NCBI GenBank assembly: GCA_050084515.1
Contig: CM114271.1
Coordinates: 36,084,001-36,148,000, forward strand
Length of the DNA stretch: 64,000 nt
Source of the DNA: Blasia pusilla
Lineage: Eukaryota; Marchantiophyta; Marchantiopsida; Blasiales
Direction: 5' to 3'
Shown: piece by piece, positions 33,236 through 44,148 of the stretch
Layout of the letters: each line of letters opens with the position of its first letter
How positions within the stretch are numbered: position 1 is the first letter of the stretch
The notes under the pieces: generated by a model
What the model was told of the DNA's origin: nothing
What the model saw: the letters and a program-made list of their open reading frames with translations, nothing else
Databases searched by the model: none
Translations under genes and position numbers: made by a program

Positions 33236-35199
33236 ATGGATAATTATGTTAAGCTCACTTGTGGCCTATCCATGCCCTTCCTCAATCGTAAATCATTCGA
33301 CCCCAAGCTCGTGAGTCTTTCGTGAGTGATGGATGAAAATTTTTCTGTCTATTCGATTTCTTCTTCAATTGGAACCATCTTTGTATCCAAAGATGTTAGG
33401 TGGAAGGTACGGAAGACATAATAGGTGAGACGGTCCATCCAAAGTGACCTCGCATCGTAAAAAGTATGGAATCTCCTACACCAGAGCAAATGGTCAATAA
33501 GAGTTTACGGCCCGCCCTCGACTCCGCCTCTTCCCAAGTAGACGGTCTAGAATTTCCTAGTGCTCCAAGTCAGGTTTGCAACTCCAAGCTCGCAGATCCG
33601 GCCGACTCCAACTTTGCACACTCGTAATAATGTTGTTCTTCCGAAGAGATTCCGGATGTTATCAACTCGCCTGATCTGCCTGACACCAATCGGGCCCTCG
33701 TGGTCCGCCTACTGCGTTCCTTCTTCGAGTAGTATCGGCAATAGTTTGCTTGTCTCGCTCTTGAAAATGTTCAAGCACATTCTTGTCGACAAGATGCCGC
33801 CACGCACGATGGTAATTGCATTTTTGAGTTGCCTCCACTTGCCGCCCCGCTCAAAAGAAGGATGGAGGACGCCAAGGGTATGGATAGAAAGTCCGATTGT
33901 CATCGATGTGCAAAGCTTCAACGGACTAGTGCTTCCATCCCGAGATGGTTCTGGATTGTCTCCCCCGCCAATGCGTGGGAGCCTTGGAATGTAGAAGTCC
34001 AGCATGCCCGATCTAGAGCGCAACGGGCGAGTCAATACGCCGCAATTCCCCAAGAATGCAGAAACTCCATACGAGGTGGGTGCCACAATACCGCCGGAGG
34101 CCATCGATGTCCTCATTGCGTGCACGCCTTCAGCGCTGGAGCGTGTCCCGCATACATATTTTTCATTGTCCATGACTTGGGCTCCACGCCGAGTATACAA
34201 GGTCGGGCGATTCATGTTGGCTCCACACTCATCCGTGACCGATGCAATTCAAAGACACATCAAGGAGGATGTGGTAAGAAAGTAGCCGAGGTCTTGAAAC
34301 TCTCCGGTTCAAAGCCCAAGGTGATCAAGCTCATAACGGCATCACAAATTTGTGAACAATTGCTTGAACTCGACAGGCGAGATCACGCGGTTGAGGAGAA
34401 ACAACTGGGAAAATCTCAGATTTCTCGCTGATCCCGAATGCTTCCGAATTTGCCGCGCCGATACGAAGTTCGGATGGAAAGACGGCCGAAATGGATGCCA
34501 TCGCTAATCAAGGCCAACCCAGATTTCCATTCATTCAGAGATGGCAGTTCATGGGCCAAGGAGGCGAGGGATCCAGGGCCTATGTCTTCAAAATGTCAAC
34601 CACAGTCCTCGAGTGGCCTCGATCTTATAGATTGAATGAGGGAAGGGGAAGATCTTTACTGAGTGGGTCAGCTTTGATATTTGCTACAGAGTCGAACGGA
34701 TGGTTGACGATGGGTGCTCACATTTATGACCATGTGGAGAAGGGACTCAAAACTATATTTGTGTGTGAAGTAAAGGTAAGACGTTGGCGGTTTGAAGATG
34801 TGTTGGTTACTCTTATTGGAGGTGGTGAAGGAAAACAAAAGGCCACCTCCGAAATTTATGGGTTCATGGCGGACAATGCACAACCCAGGTGGATTGCTAT
34901 CCGGGAAGTGTTTTGGGGTGGAGAGGTTCAACTGAGAGGGAAAGGTCGGATGCTTTCCATTGGCAATGTCATGACCCTGGTACACCAAATCTTGCATCAA
35001 GGAGAATAAGAGGACAGAGCATGTCACTCTACTCCAACGCTGCAAGGACAGCAAAACCTTGAAGCAAGCCATGGACTGCCAAGAAGAACTTCATGGGTGG
35101 TGGAGGAAGCATGCGATTGAGGGGAAGTACAAAGAGTTTTGCTCTTGGTTGAGTTGGTGGACTGTATGTATGAGACAATGGGGAAACTTCATGCGGCAA
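33236..35199 (+). pseudogene. Transposase-like gene, 5' and middle part, copy B
   Basis: The ATG at 33236 opens MDNYVKLTCG, and copy C at 48370 opens MDNFVKLTCG, which supports this start. Further blocks: FKHILVDKMPP and a proline-rich stretch (33770-33850), LERNGRVNTPQF (about 34012-34045), DAIQRHIKEDVVRK (34240-34285), HVYDHVEKGLKTIF-like at about 34715-34765, IYGFMADNAQPRWIAIREVF (34852-34911), GRMLSIG, and RQWGNFM just before the intron. The middle part has the plant transposase-like GFMADNAQ motif. It is broken by many frameshifts, some shared with copy A. Confidence 0.52.
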
Positions 35200-37012
35200 G
35201 TGAGTTCACTATTTTGTCTTGTCAAGCTCACGCTTAGAATTGTTTGTAAAGTTGTAGCTCAGGGTGAGAAGCGTGGGAATTATATGGATTTCAAACCCAA
35301 GAAACCAAGCAAGCTGTCGGATGCGACGGGTTGCCCGAGTGTGCAACCCGACAGAAACCGACGGGTTGCTCGAGTGTGCAACCCGACGGAAACCGACGGG
35401 TTGCATCCAAATTTTTGGTGCAACCCGAGTGTGCAACCCGTCGCGACTCGACGGGTCACAGAGTCGTTGATGGGATGCCTCGGCCTTGCAACCCGTCGGG
35501 TTCCGACGGGTTGCAGGATGTGGGTTTAAGGTTACAACACGCCGGGACCCAACGGGTCGCAGAGTCGTTCATGGGATGCTCGGCCCGCAACCTGCCTGGT
35601 TCCGCTGGGTGTCGCTTTTCTTTGACTCCTCGAGTTATTTTCGCTCCCTTCTAACATTGCCGCGTTGTGGATTGAACGCTCATGAAAATGCCCTCCGCCC
35701 CAACAGAAGTGGAGAGAAAGTGTTCATTCCTCTTGAGGTCGCCACAAGCATGCCAACAAATTTCACTTGTGGAGGCATGCCAACAAGACAGGCAAGAGCA
35801 ATGCTACAGGTGTGCAGATCCCATATCTTCCTCACAAAAGGCATAACAAAAGGAAAGGGGCCGTCGATCTACGAGCTCTATGTCGGGTGGTGTGAGATCG
35901 GTGATGAAAAATTGTATGTCGGAAGCCTTCAACCGGTGCGTGAGCTGGAACTCCACTGAGCAAGACGTATACATAGGTGGGGATATTCGTGGGTGGGTTT
36001 CAAGACGCCCCATACAGATGGTGGTAGAGCAATCCGAACGAGACTCGTGGGAGACCGAGATAAGTATCTTGACTTGTGCGGTGTGAAGAGACAAAGATCG
36101 AGAACTAATCCGGTGATTGATTTGGATGAGGAAATTACACCGCCAGGTATTTGGGGACCTAACCCGTCCCAAATCTGTGATGGAGTAACTTATCCAAAAT
36201 CAGTGAATGTTTTATTTCAAAAGCCCTCCATTGCTGGAAGTTCGCAACATCCTGTCACTCGGGTGGTTCAACAATATGGGATTCCGGTAATGGAGGTGGA
36301 TTGCAACCTAAAACGGTGGCATATATCTCGAGCAACCTAGGACGTGGACCCACCACAGGCACGATCTCGATGGCATTAGGAGAGCATGCGGCACTCTCCT
36401 AAATAAGAACTGTACAAGGACTGGACGACCTTTGGGGACTCAAAACCTTTGATCTTTTCACGAGGACCGGGGATCAATTGAAGATTTTCTTCGCCCAAAT
36501 GAATCTTGCGCTCGAAGTCTTATCCGCTGCCATTGAGCTCGGGAATACCCCACGATTTGGTCCATCGCCGCAGTACGAATCAAGCGCCAAGATGAAGTGG
36601 ACAATCTTACAAGTGCCGTTTCAGACTCAGAGACGGGGAAGTTCGGAGCATGTTCAGACGAGAGACCTCGTTTGTATTCAACCCAAGATTGATGTCAACA
36701 TGTACCCGGAGAAGGTGGATGATCTCAATCCATTATTTTTGTTTGAGTCTAGAAATGGGGTGAAGAGAAACAATGTGCAGGCCAACTTGGAGAGAGCAAA
36801 GCGAATTGCAGCAGCTCAGGAGGCAAAATGGAGATCATCGCCATGAAAGATATCTTGAGTGGCAATGGAATAGGAAGGATGTATTGGGTCAGAACAACAC
36901 TGTAAATTCAAGTGTCATGGGGTGTATGTGGTGCACATCTGTTGCTTTCCCACATGTTCATGTGATGACTTTGTCCAAAGAGAGACAAGTGGCAAAAGAT
37001 ATTTCCTTGTAA
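35200..37012 (+). pseudogene. Transposase-like gene, intron and 3' exon(s), copy B
   Basis: A GTGAGT donor at 35200 is followed by the palindrome cluster. The acceptor present in copy A is lost here (GTTGTGG at about 35663-35669). Coding resumes at about 35675 with ERENVF/FIPLEV-type sequence and TNFTCGGMPT. It continues with YELYVGWCEIGDEKLYVG (35870-35930, one frame), VIDLDEEITPPGIWGP (36115-36165), VVQQYGIPVMEVDCNLKRW (36265-36320), IDVNMYPEKVDDLNPLFLFE (36690-36750) and CMWCTSVAFPHVHVMTLSKE (36925-36985), ending at 37012. The C-terminal block is the best conserved between copies A and B. Confidence 0.52.
35316..35610. repeat. Palindrome cluster in intron, copy B
   Basis: The same six palindromes as at 14362-14665 are present with few changes, for example GTCGCGACTCGACGGG at about 35440. 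The last unit is more degraded (CTGCCTGGTTCCGCTGGGTG). Conservation of the first four units is higher than that of the intron end. Confidence 0.85.
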
Positions 37013-37419
37013 GCACATGTACTATGTGTTTTGTAGTTTTAAGAGAGTCGAGGTAGGAGTAGGAATCCACCAACCAATTCTGGTCCCTCAAAGAAGTTGA
37101 AGTATTTTAAAAAACCACTTTGAGGATGCAAAATGAGGTTTTAGATTGTACTTTTATTTTTTTTCTCAACCTTCACTTTGAGCTTGAACTCTATTCAGCC
37201 CCGGGCAAATGACAGATTTTTTCCAGACCTTGGATGGAAAAAGTGATTGGTTCCACACTTATGATTCCACTGATTTTTCGGTTTTCTAAATTTTGTGCAA
37301 TTTGCAACTCGTTGGACTCAGAGGGGTTGCCAAAATATGGAAGAGGAAAAAAAATTTGTGGGACTACTTAATATTTGAACAAAAAAGTGCAAAAAATTTC
37401 AAACAAAAATTTTCCTCTC

Positions 37420-37552
37420 TTCAACCCAACGGAAACTCTCTTCAAAAAAAAGTATCTATCTCGGTTGACCCTAATTTCCTCTCTCCTCTCTCTTCTCTTC
37501 TTCTCTCCTCTCTTCCTCTCTTCCTTTCCTCTTATCGCACCTCGAGGGTGGT
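37420..37552. repeat. Pyrimidine-rich tract, right end of copy B
   Basis: AAAAAAAAGTATCTATCTCGG precedes a run of CTCTCC/CTCTTC words. The run ends at CGCACCTC, directly joined to a gypsy integrase frame beginning VVDDNGTKMQ. Copy A continues past this point. Confidence 0.55.
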
Positions 37553-38695
37553 GGATGACAATGGGACAAAAATGCAAGTGCTCCAAGAATTCTATAATTC
37601 TTTATGGGCAGAACACAGAGGTACTTGGGCAACTTTCACCAAGATAAAAGAGAGGTATTGGTGGAAAGGTCTATATAAGGATGTTGAGAGATATGTTGGG
37701 TCATGTGTTCAATGTCAGTTTCAATCAAAAATCATGGTGAGAGATGGACTTAAACCCACGTATCCGTTGTCTATTCATCATCAATGGATTATAGATCTAG
37801 TTGCTATCCCACTAGATCTTTGGGGAATATGCTACTTGCTCCTAGCACGAGAAGAATTGTCCAACTTTGTAGAAGGGAGGGCTTTACGAACTAAAATAAC
37901 AGAGCCTATATGTCATTCTATTCTAAAGGATATGGTTTCTTGATATGGGAGTATTGGGAGAATCCGTGTAGATAGAGGAGAGTTGAATGCGGAGGAAGCA
38001 GGAGAGTTCTTCAAGAGGTATGAAGTCTCGTTGAGATTAACAACCTCCATGAATCCGCAGGCAAACAGCAAGAGCAAAAGGGGACATTTGCTAATCATTT
38101 AAGCATTGGTGAAGGCGTGTGCAGAGAATTATGCTGCTTGGCCTAGATTTCTTTCATTTTCTTTATGGGAAGATGAACCACTCATAGCACCGTTACAGGG
38201 TTCATGTCTACAAAGTTGATGAGAGGTAAAAAGCCGATAATGCCAGCAGAAGGAGATATTCCTACTTGGATGGGTTTGCTCTGGGAAGACGGGCTCAATA
38301 GAGAAGAGCTCCTAGCACTTCGAATGCAGCAGCTAGAGCGGCGTAAAGAAGATTTTGCAGAAGCATTAGTCAAAATGAAGGAAGCAAGGTTGAAAAATAA
38401 GGAGCGCTTCGACAAAACTCATCGACTTTAGAAGGAGCCTATAAGAGAAGGAGATTGGGTCTTGGTGCACGACAACAGTCTCGACAACCAACATAATACA
38501 ATTAAGAAGTTTGCACGTCGTTGGTTTGGTTCATACGTTGTAGTCTTTGCTTTTGACAATGCCACTTACAAACTACGTGAACTAGAAGGTATAGTTCTCA
38601 AGCTACCCATTGTAGGAAAAATGATCAAGATTTTCCGTAGACGTGAGGGATTTCTTGATTTTGATTCAATGTGTCTAGAGGCACAAAATAAATAA
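37553..38695 (+). pseudogene. Gypsy integrase, family G
   Basis: The zinc region has HRGTWATFTKIKERYWW, then DVERYVGSCVQCQFQSK (HHCC). The core has HHQWIIDLVAIPLDLWG (first Asp) and, after a stop at about 37943, IRVDRGELNAEEAGEFFKRY (second Asp). Then comes TTSMNPQANSKSKRGH, where Lys stands at the expected catalytic Glu (about 38077). The C-terminal part contains LMRGKKPIMPAEGDIPTWMG, a coiled segment REELLALRMQQLERRKEDFA, DWVLVHDNSLDNQHN and FARRWFGSYVVVFAFDNATY. Thus the DDE triad is broken in two ways. The coordinates of the last block reach the stop at 38695. Confidence 0.82.
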
Positions 38696-38793
38696 GTATG
38701 AGTAAAATAGTAAGAAGTCTCGATATTTTCGGTACGTATAGGAGGATGTGTAGGTTTGGAGGGATGAATATCGTATGGTAAAATCATCTGCTA

Positions 38794-40045
38794 TGTAAAC
38801 TCCTCTATCATTAAGTGTTAGAGAGAGTTTTATTAGTATTAAGTAAATTAGCCTAGGAAAATCAAATTCCCATTTTTAAACCTCTTTAGGATGACTCATT
38901 TACGCGGGCCCAACTTTAGGAAAAGAGATAATAAATAAAAGATGGGATTAGAAAAGTAAAGTAGTGGGGTTGGTGTTTTAATGAAACAAAAGAAAAAAAA
39001 ACTCTCGGTTGGTGGCTAGGGTAGATAGGGAAGTTTGGAAGATATGAAGGGAGTAAAAGAGGATATTTTGGAAGAGATAAGAGATAATCTACATGTATGA
39101 AAATATGATTGGCTAAGCCTTGAGAGGAAGCCATATGGCACAAGATAAGATTAGCCCTATTTCGTACTCTTGTAGATCCTTTGTGAGTCTATAAAGAGGA
39201 GGAACCTTCAAGGGTTCATCACCTTCTACGTCACATCTTGAGTTTCTCGTGTTATCCTTGAGTGTATGACTTTGGGATTGCTTGCTCTTCTAATAAGAGC
39301 GGTTTACCCCTCTTGGGAGAGTAACTTGACCTTGGTTTATTCTTCGAGAGATTTCTAGAGTGTGCTATGTGTGGAGATGAGAGACTTGTCACCTTAGATG
39401 AGTTCAGTCATACTAGAAATAGAGGATGGTTTGGTTTTTTATTTTTCCAATGAGAGTGGATTACCTCTCTTGGGAGAGCAAATCCGCCAAATCCCATTCT
39501 AGAAGAGAGTAGAGGATGTTTGTCTAGTATGGATAGAGGTGGAGCACGAGTTGTGCCGAATTTTCCTTTCCTTAACCCGTACCACGTTAAGATTCTCTTT
39601 GTAGATAGGCAGTGGTTCACTCACTACCTAGTTTATCACTTTGGGGATGCGTTCATGAACCAAGTCATGCAATCTCCAACTCCGGTGATTCTTCCTATAG
39701 TTACGTACGAAAGGACATGGGATTGCACTTTGTATGTCCTTGTATAGCTATCCATGGACGTCAATAGGCCTGTTCGAGTAGGGTTTAACACTAGTTGTGC
39801 TATTTTCCTTATGTACAAACATAGAGTAGTTTATAGGGACTTCATAGTTAGGAATTTATGGGTTTCATGATATGAAGAAGTGATTGCCTCGTTACTACCT
39901 TTCGTGATTCCTGTCGTGAGAGAATGGAGGGTTTAGATAATAATTCTCTATTGAAAAAGGAGAAATTCTTATAGAGTTGGACTTGCATTAACAACATCTG
40001 CTGCAGCTAGAAGGTCCGCCCTTACTCGAAGAAAGGCTCTTCACA
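38794..40045 (+). repeat. 3' LTR of gypsy family G (G2)
   Basis: It starts TGTAAACTCC and ends near GGCTCTTCACA. It pairs with the LTR at 17981-19231 in inverted orientation with nearly equal length. A TATA-like TCTATAAAGAGG at about 39189 precedes GGAACCTTCAAGG, and the same words occur at about 18822-18840 on the other strand in G1. Confidence 0.82.
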
Positions 40046-42376
40046 CGAAAACGTGATCTACTAAACGCACGTTTCCGCAACAACAAAGATTAACGGTCAA
40101 GGAGAGTAGGCGCACAACATCTAAAGTGGAAGGTGGATAAAACCTAGAATTGCAAGTACCAAGCCCATCTTGTTTACATATTTGGTGAATTCCTCCTCAA
40201 TCTCGATGAGGAATCACCTCCCTTTAGCAAGTTGCTATCTATATATTCCCCAAAGATATCCTAAACGTGGAATGGATATCGTAGAATCTTTCCACTATCA
40301 TGGAACTTGGATCTCTAACTTCATGATCTAGCTAGAGATCCAAGTTCCATGAATAGAAGAGATGTAACTTTTTCTATAATGGAACTTGGATCACTAGAGA
40401 TCCAAGTTTCTTCCATTCATCAATGAAGTTTCCTAAATATATGCACTTGATTTGGCTCGTCATGTCCACATCGGATTGATCAACAAATTGCATCTATTTT
40501 GAGCTTAGAAATACCTCAAAATAAGATCCAAAGGTAGTCTAAAATGGAAAATGCTATGTGGATGGTTCATGTGCATGATGGATGAGAGGGTGTTCGGATG
40601 TTGAGCTGGTTTGGTTCAATCCTATTCTCGGGTTGGAGAAAAGAGATTGCCATACTGCAGGTTCAACTCTACTTATATTAGCAGGTAAAGGCAATGTTTC
40701 TCTGGGCACATGTATGATGACTAGAGCTCGGTCGCTTGGGGTGGATATATAGTCAAGAACTTTGAAGGATAATCTTTTCTACAAGAAACGAATATGCTTC
40801 TTGGGATATGGATCATGACTCCTCTAACTAGATTTTGGTGACGTCAAATATTCCTTGCGCTTTCTTGATCGAGGGAATTCATTCAGCACCCTTGGTGTGG
40901 TAGCTTGAGTGACTGATCTAGGTCTCAAAGACAACACATTCTAATCCACGTTCATCCCCTGTGTCACGTCTTTTAGATAGATCCGTGAGATCTTGTAGAG
41001 TTCCTTTGCAAGTAGTGGGGGACAAACTCAGGAGGTCGAGGATGACCTGTTGAGGCCCTAGGAAACCTGAGAGAGCAGGTTTTCCCTTCGTTTTGGCTCA
41101 TTTGGAGCCATATTGAGAAACTTACTATTTTAGGTAAGTATCCTTTTGAATATATGGTCTATTTTCTATTTTTGAAAGTAGCCGTTGACCCCCTACATCA
41201 GGTCAAGAGCCAAGGAGGTGACTTGGGAGCATAGGTTACTATGGAGAGAACTTGGGAGAGGAGAAGGGTATACCTCAAGGAGAGAGATCTTGAGAGCTCA
41301 TTCTCTCTTTGTTGAACCTCTTGACATGAGGAGGTGGAGCTATGGTCCTCCTTGCCTTGTGTGTGTAGCCCAAGTCTCTCATTAGGAGAGTGGGTTTGGT
41401 TGGACATGAGAGAGAGTGCACACCATGGAGAGCTTGGTGTGAGATGTGATGTGAGATCTACTTGTTTTTACAATGAGAGAATGAGGATTTGAGAGCTACA
41501 ATGGAGGAGCTTGCTAGTATTCGTAGTTTGTTGCAGGTTGGGGGACTGTGTAGTCGGCTTCATGGCTCACGAGAGTGCTCATGGGAGCAAGAGCCATTTG
41601 TTTCATGTTATTTCTTGCTGATTTTTTGTTCAAGAGAGTGGCACGCGAAAATGCTGCCCAAATTTTGGTAGAGATTGAGTATGGGGGCGGGTTGCTCCAT
41701 GCCAATGCTCTCCAGAGCACCATGTAGCTCTTTGATTGTTTTTAGAGGTTTTCAATTTTCTTTGGAAGAAATCAGCACGGAAGTGTTGCCAAAATTTATG
41801 TAGGAGAAGAGACGTTGGGACTTACGACAGTCTTTGTCAGTTTTTATTCGAAGGTCCGATTCAAAAAACTTTTTAACCCCATTCTAGATTGCAAAGCTGT
41901 GCAGGGTGTACAATAGACAGTGCGTGATTTGGAGCTGCAAGCAAAAAGTTATGGTCAATCTTGCAAAATTGTCATTGTTAGGCAATTTTTACGGTAAAAT
42001 TGTTCAAACCCTAAACCAGCCTCCGCGTTGGCAGCGGCCGTTTCCGTTAAAGTCATCGTCAATGGTCAACTGTCACCGTGAATGGTCCACTAATGCTGTA
42101 ATTGGTCCACCGTCATCATCAACAGTCCATCGTCCACCGTCCACCGTCCACCGTCAGTTGCCACCGCCGCTAGCTCGCTTTCGAGCGCGTTCGGTCGTTG
42201 TCCGCCATTACCGCCATTACGGAGTGGAAAATCTTCCACAATGACCATTGATTCTTTGACTTGCGCCGCTACCAAGTACTTTATTGTGGCCGCCACTATC
42301 ATTGCAGTTTCGTCATCAAGTAGTGATGGAAAGTGACCTCGGGTTATGATGTTTGAGATTTCATTTCATTTTGCTA
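40046..42376. other. Repeat-derived region without recognisable genes
   Basis: Pieces resemble 24676-24700 (at about 41337-41360) and 24936-24992 (at 40070-40117), so part of it is the same dispersed LTR-like repeat in a different order. No coding motif is visible on either strand. CACCGTCCACCGTCCACCGTC near 42132-42153 is a short 7-bp tandem repeat. (CA)n lies just to the right, inside the copia LTR at about 42472. Confidence 0.45.
40298..40352. repeat. Perfect 20-bp inverted repeat (hairpin)
   Basis: The arm at 40298-40317 reads TCATGGAACTTGGATCTCTA and its exact complement is at 40333-40352, with 15 bases between. A second, shorter pair with the same core (GGAACTTGGATC / GATCCAAGTTTC) follows at about 40381-40410. 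The core word therefore occurs four times in alternating orientation within 115 bp. Confidence 0.88.
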
Positions 42377-42737
42377 TGTTGTGATTGGTAGCCGCTCGAC
42401 GATGATCGAGTACCGTGCGGTGACTGTGGAAAAGTGCGAAACAAGAATAATTGGTGGAAAACGGCTTTCACACACACACACACACCACCATGGAGAACGA
42501 AATTTGCAATGAGAGAATAAGTGGAGGCTGGTCCTCTTCTCAATTATATAAGGTATGTACAAGCAACCCTAATCCTACCCTTAACCATAGTCTTGAGTTA
42601 GCCTAACTGTGATTGACTAACTCTAGTTAAGATAATCGTGCTTAACTGACTAACTAAGATTAAACTTCCCTACTTCATGTGAGTGCCAAATGTAGCAGTT
42701 CAGGTGTCTCATGAGCTTGACTGTAACTCAATCTTCA
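42377..42737 (-). repeat. 3' LTR of the copia element
   Basis: It starts TGAAGATTGAGTTACAG (minus strand) directly after the polypurine tract and ends ATCACAACA; 361 bp. TTATATAATTGAG at about 42553-42541 is a TATA-like site. A (TG)n run is included at about 42470-42486. The left end is set by the terminal CA and is less certain than the right. Confidence 0.65.
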
Positions 42738-42754
42738 ATACTCCCCCTCAAGCT
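42738..42754 (-). other. Polypurine tract of the copia element
   Basis: The minus strand reads CTTGAGGGGGAGTAT directly before the LTR start TGAAG. This is the usual plus-strand primer of plant copia elements. Confidence 0.8.
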
Positions 42755-42755
42755 C

Positions 42756-44080
42756 ATATCGATATCTCTAACGCCTAAATTCTTTCTAAACATCTCAAAC
42801 TTATCTCTAGACAATGCCTTTGTAAAGATGTCAGCAATTTGCTGCTCTGTACCTATATACACAAGATCAATTTCTCCTGCAAGCACTTTCTCTTTGATAA
42901 AATGATAGTGCACCTCAACATGCTTTGTACGAGCAGGAAACACAGGGTTATTAGCAAGCTTGATGCTACTAATATTGTTTGCATATATTACACTAGGTCC
43001 TAAGTTACTAGCATCAATCTCAACAAGTAATCGATGAAGCCACACCGCCTCACATGCTGCGTTGGTTGCTCTCTGTTGAAGATAAAGCAAGCAGAGGTTG
43101 CTTCTTTGAAACGTAACTTATAGGTGCGCTTCCCAAAATAAATGAATAACCAGATGTGGAGTGTTGATCGACACGCTTCCCTTGCCAATCAAGATCTCGT
43201 GAATCCTGTAATTGAAAACTCGGAGAAGGTTCAAATTGAAGCTCGAATTGAATAGAGAATTTCACATACCGCATAATCCTCCTTACAACATCAAGGTGAG
43301 GTTTTCGAGGTGCTTGCATAAACAACCTCACTAGGCCAACAGCAAAGCTCAAATCTGGTCTAGTTATAGTTAGATAGATCAAACTTCCAACCATACGCCT
43401 ATATATATTGGAATCTGCAAGCAACTCTTCTTCATCTACTCTTTGCTTCACGCTATGGTCCAACGGTGTAGAGATTGGCTTACAAGGCGTCATACCATAT
43501 TTTGAAAGCATATGAAGAGCATATTGTCGCTGTAGTAACCACATGCTCTCTCCAACCTTGATAAACTCAATACCAAGGAAGTACTTGAGTTCTCCCAAGT
43601 CCTTCATATAAAATTCTGCTTGTAATTTAAGCTTGACTTCTTGTACCATTTCTTCAGTAGTCCCAGTAATCAAGAGATCGTCAACATACAACACAATGAG
43701 AACTGTATGATCTTGTCCTCTCAAGACATATAATGAGGAGTCATAATCACATATCCTAAGACCCAACTCTTGTAGGATGAATGTAATCTTCTATAACAAG
43801 CTCTTGGAGCTTTTTTGAGCCTGTATAGAGCTTTCTTCAACCTGCATACGCAAAATGGAAACTTGGGATGCTCGTATCCAGGTGGTTGAGTCATATATAA
43901 CTCCTCGTATAGATCTCCATTCAAGAAGGCATTCTTGACGTCCATATGATGTAATCTCCACTTCTTACTTACTGCAACTGCAACCACTATTCTCGTAGTC
44001 GCCATCTTTACAACAAGGTCAAATATTTCCTCATAATCAATACCATATTGTTGTGCATAGCCCTTAGCCACCAATCTCAT
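42756..44080 (-). pseudogene. Copia reverse transcriptase and RNase H
   Basis: 44080-43721: [39 protein letters not shown] (catalytic Asp), [17 protein letters not shown] frameshift near 43760 is followed by 43766-43050: [22 protein letters not shown] (the YVDD catalytic box, about 43685), LKYFLGIEF, CKPISTPLD, RMVGSLIYLTITRPDLSFAV and KQPLLALSSTE. RNase H continues below 43090 with EAVWLHRLLVEI, the usual AWLR(R/H)LL region, and DIFTKAL near 42830. Two frameshifts (about 43760 and 43070) and a damaged first RNase H motif are visible. The TDADWAG-like site reads DSRDLDWQG. Confidence 0.85.
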
Positions 44081-44148
44081 TTTGTCATCAGAATTGTATC
44101 ATCTTGATTGCGCTTGATTTTATAAACCCATGGCAACCAATAGCTTCC

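Larger units (their letters stand above)
25321..37552 (+). mobile_element. MULE-like DNA transposon with GTCGG palindromes, copy B (longest)
   Basis: From about 26100 the palindromes begin and continue through a minus-strand gene (about 27900-32172). Next come a divergent promoter region (32239-33186) and the plus-strand transposase-like gene (33236-37012). It ends in a pyrimidine-rich tail cut by gypsy G2 at 37552. Copies A and C align with its right part and middle. The left boundary is uncertain: 25370-25560 loosely mirrors the right end in inverted orientation. Composition is GC- and CpG-richer from 27000 to 33000 than in the flanks. Confidence 0.55.
37553..40045 (+). mobile_element. Ty3/gypsy family G, 3' half (integrase and 3' LTR), G2
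   Basis: Integrase starts abruptly at the junction with MULE-like copy B and is followed by a 1252-bp LTR. The LTR is the inverted counterpart of 17981-19231, so G1 (5' half) and G2 (3' half) belong to one family in opposite orientations. Neither is complete. Confidence 0.82.

Noticed and set aside
37375-37647. Chimeric ORF across the MULE-like/gypsy junction as a new gene
   Set aside because: The frame is carried by a low-complexity pyrimidine tract and then enters gypsy integrase. It is a junction by-product.
42060-42200. Coding tandem repeat (GTCCACC units)
   Set aside because: Only about three perfect 7-bp units occur, and no frame continues on either side. It is noted as a short tandem repeat only.
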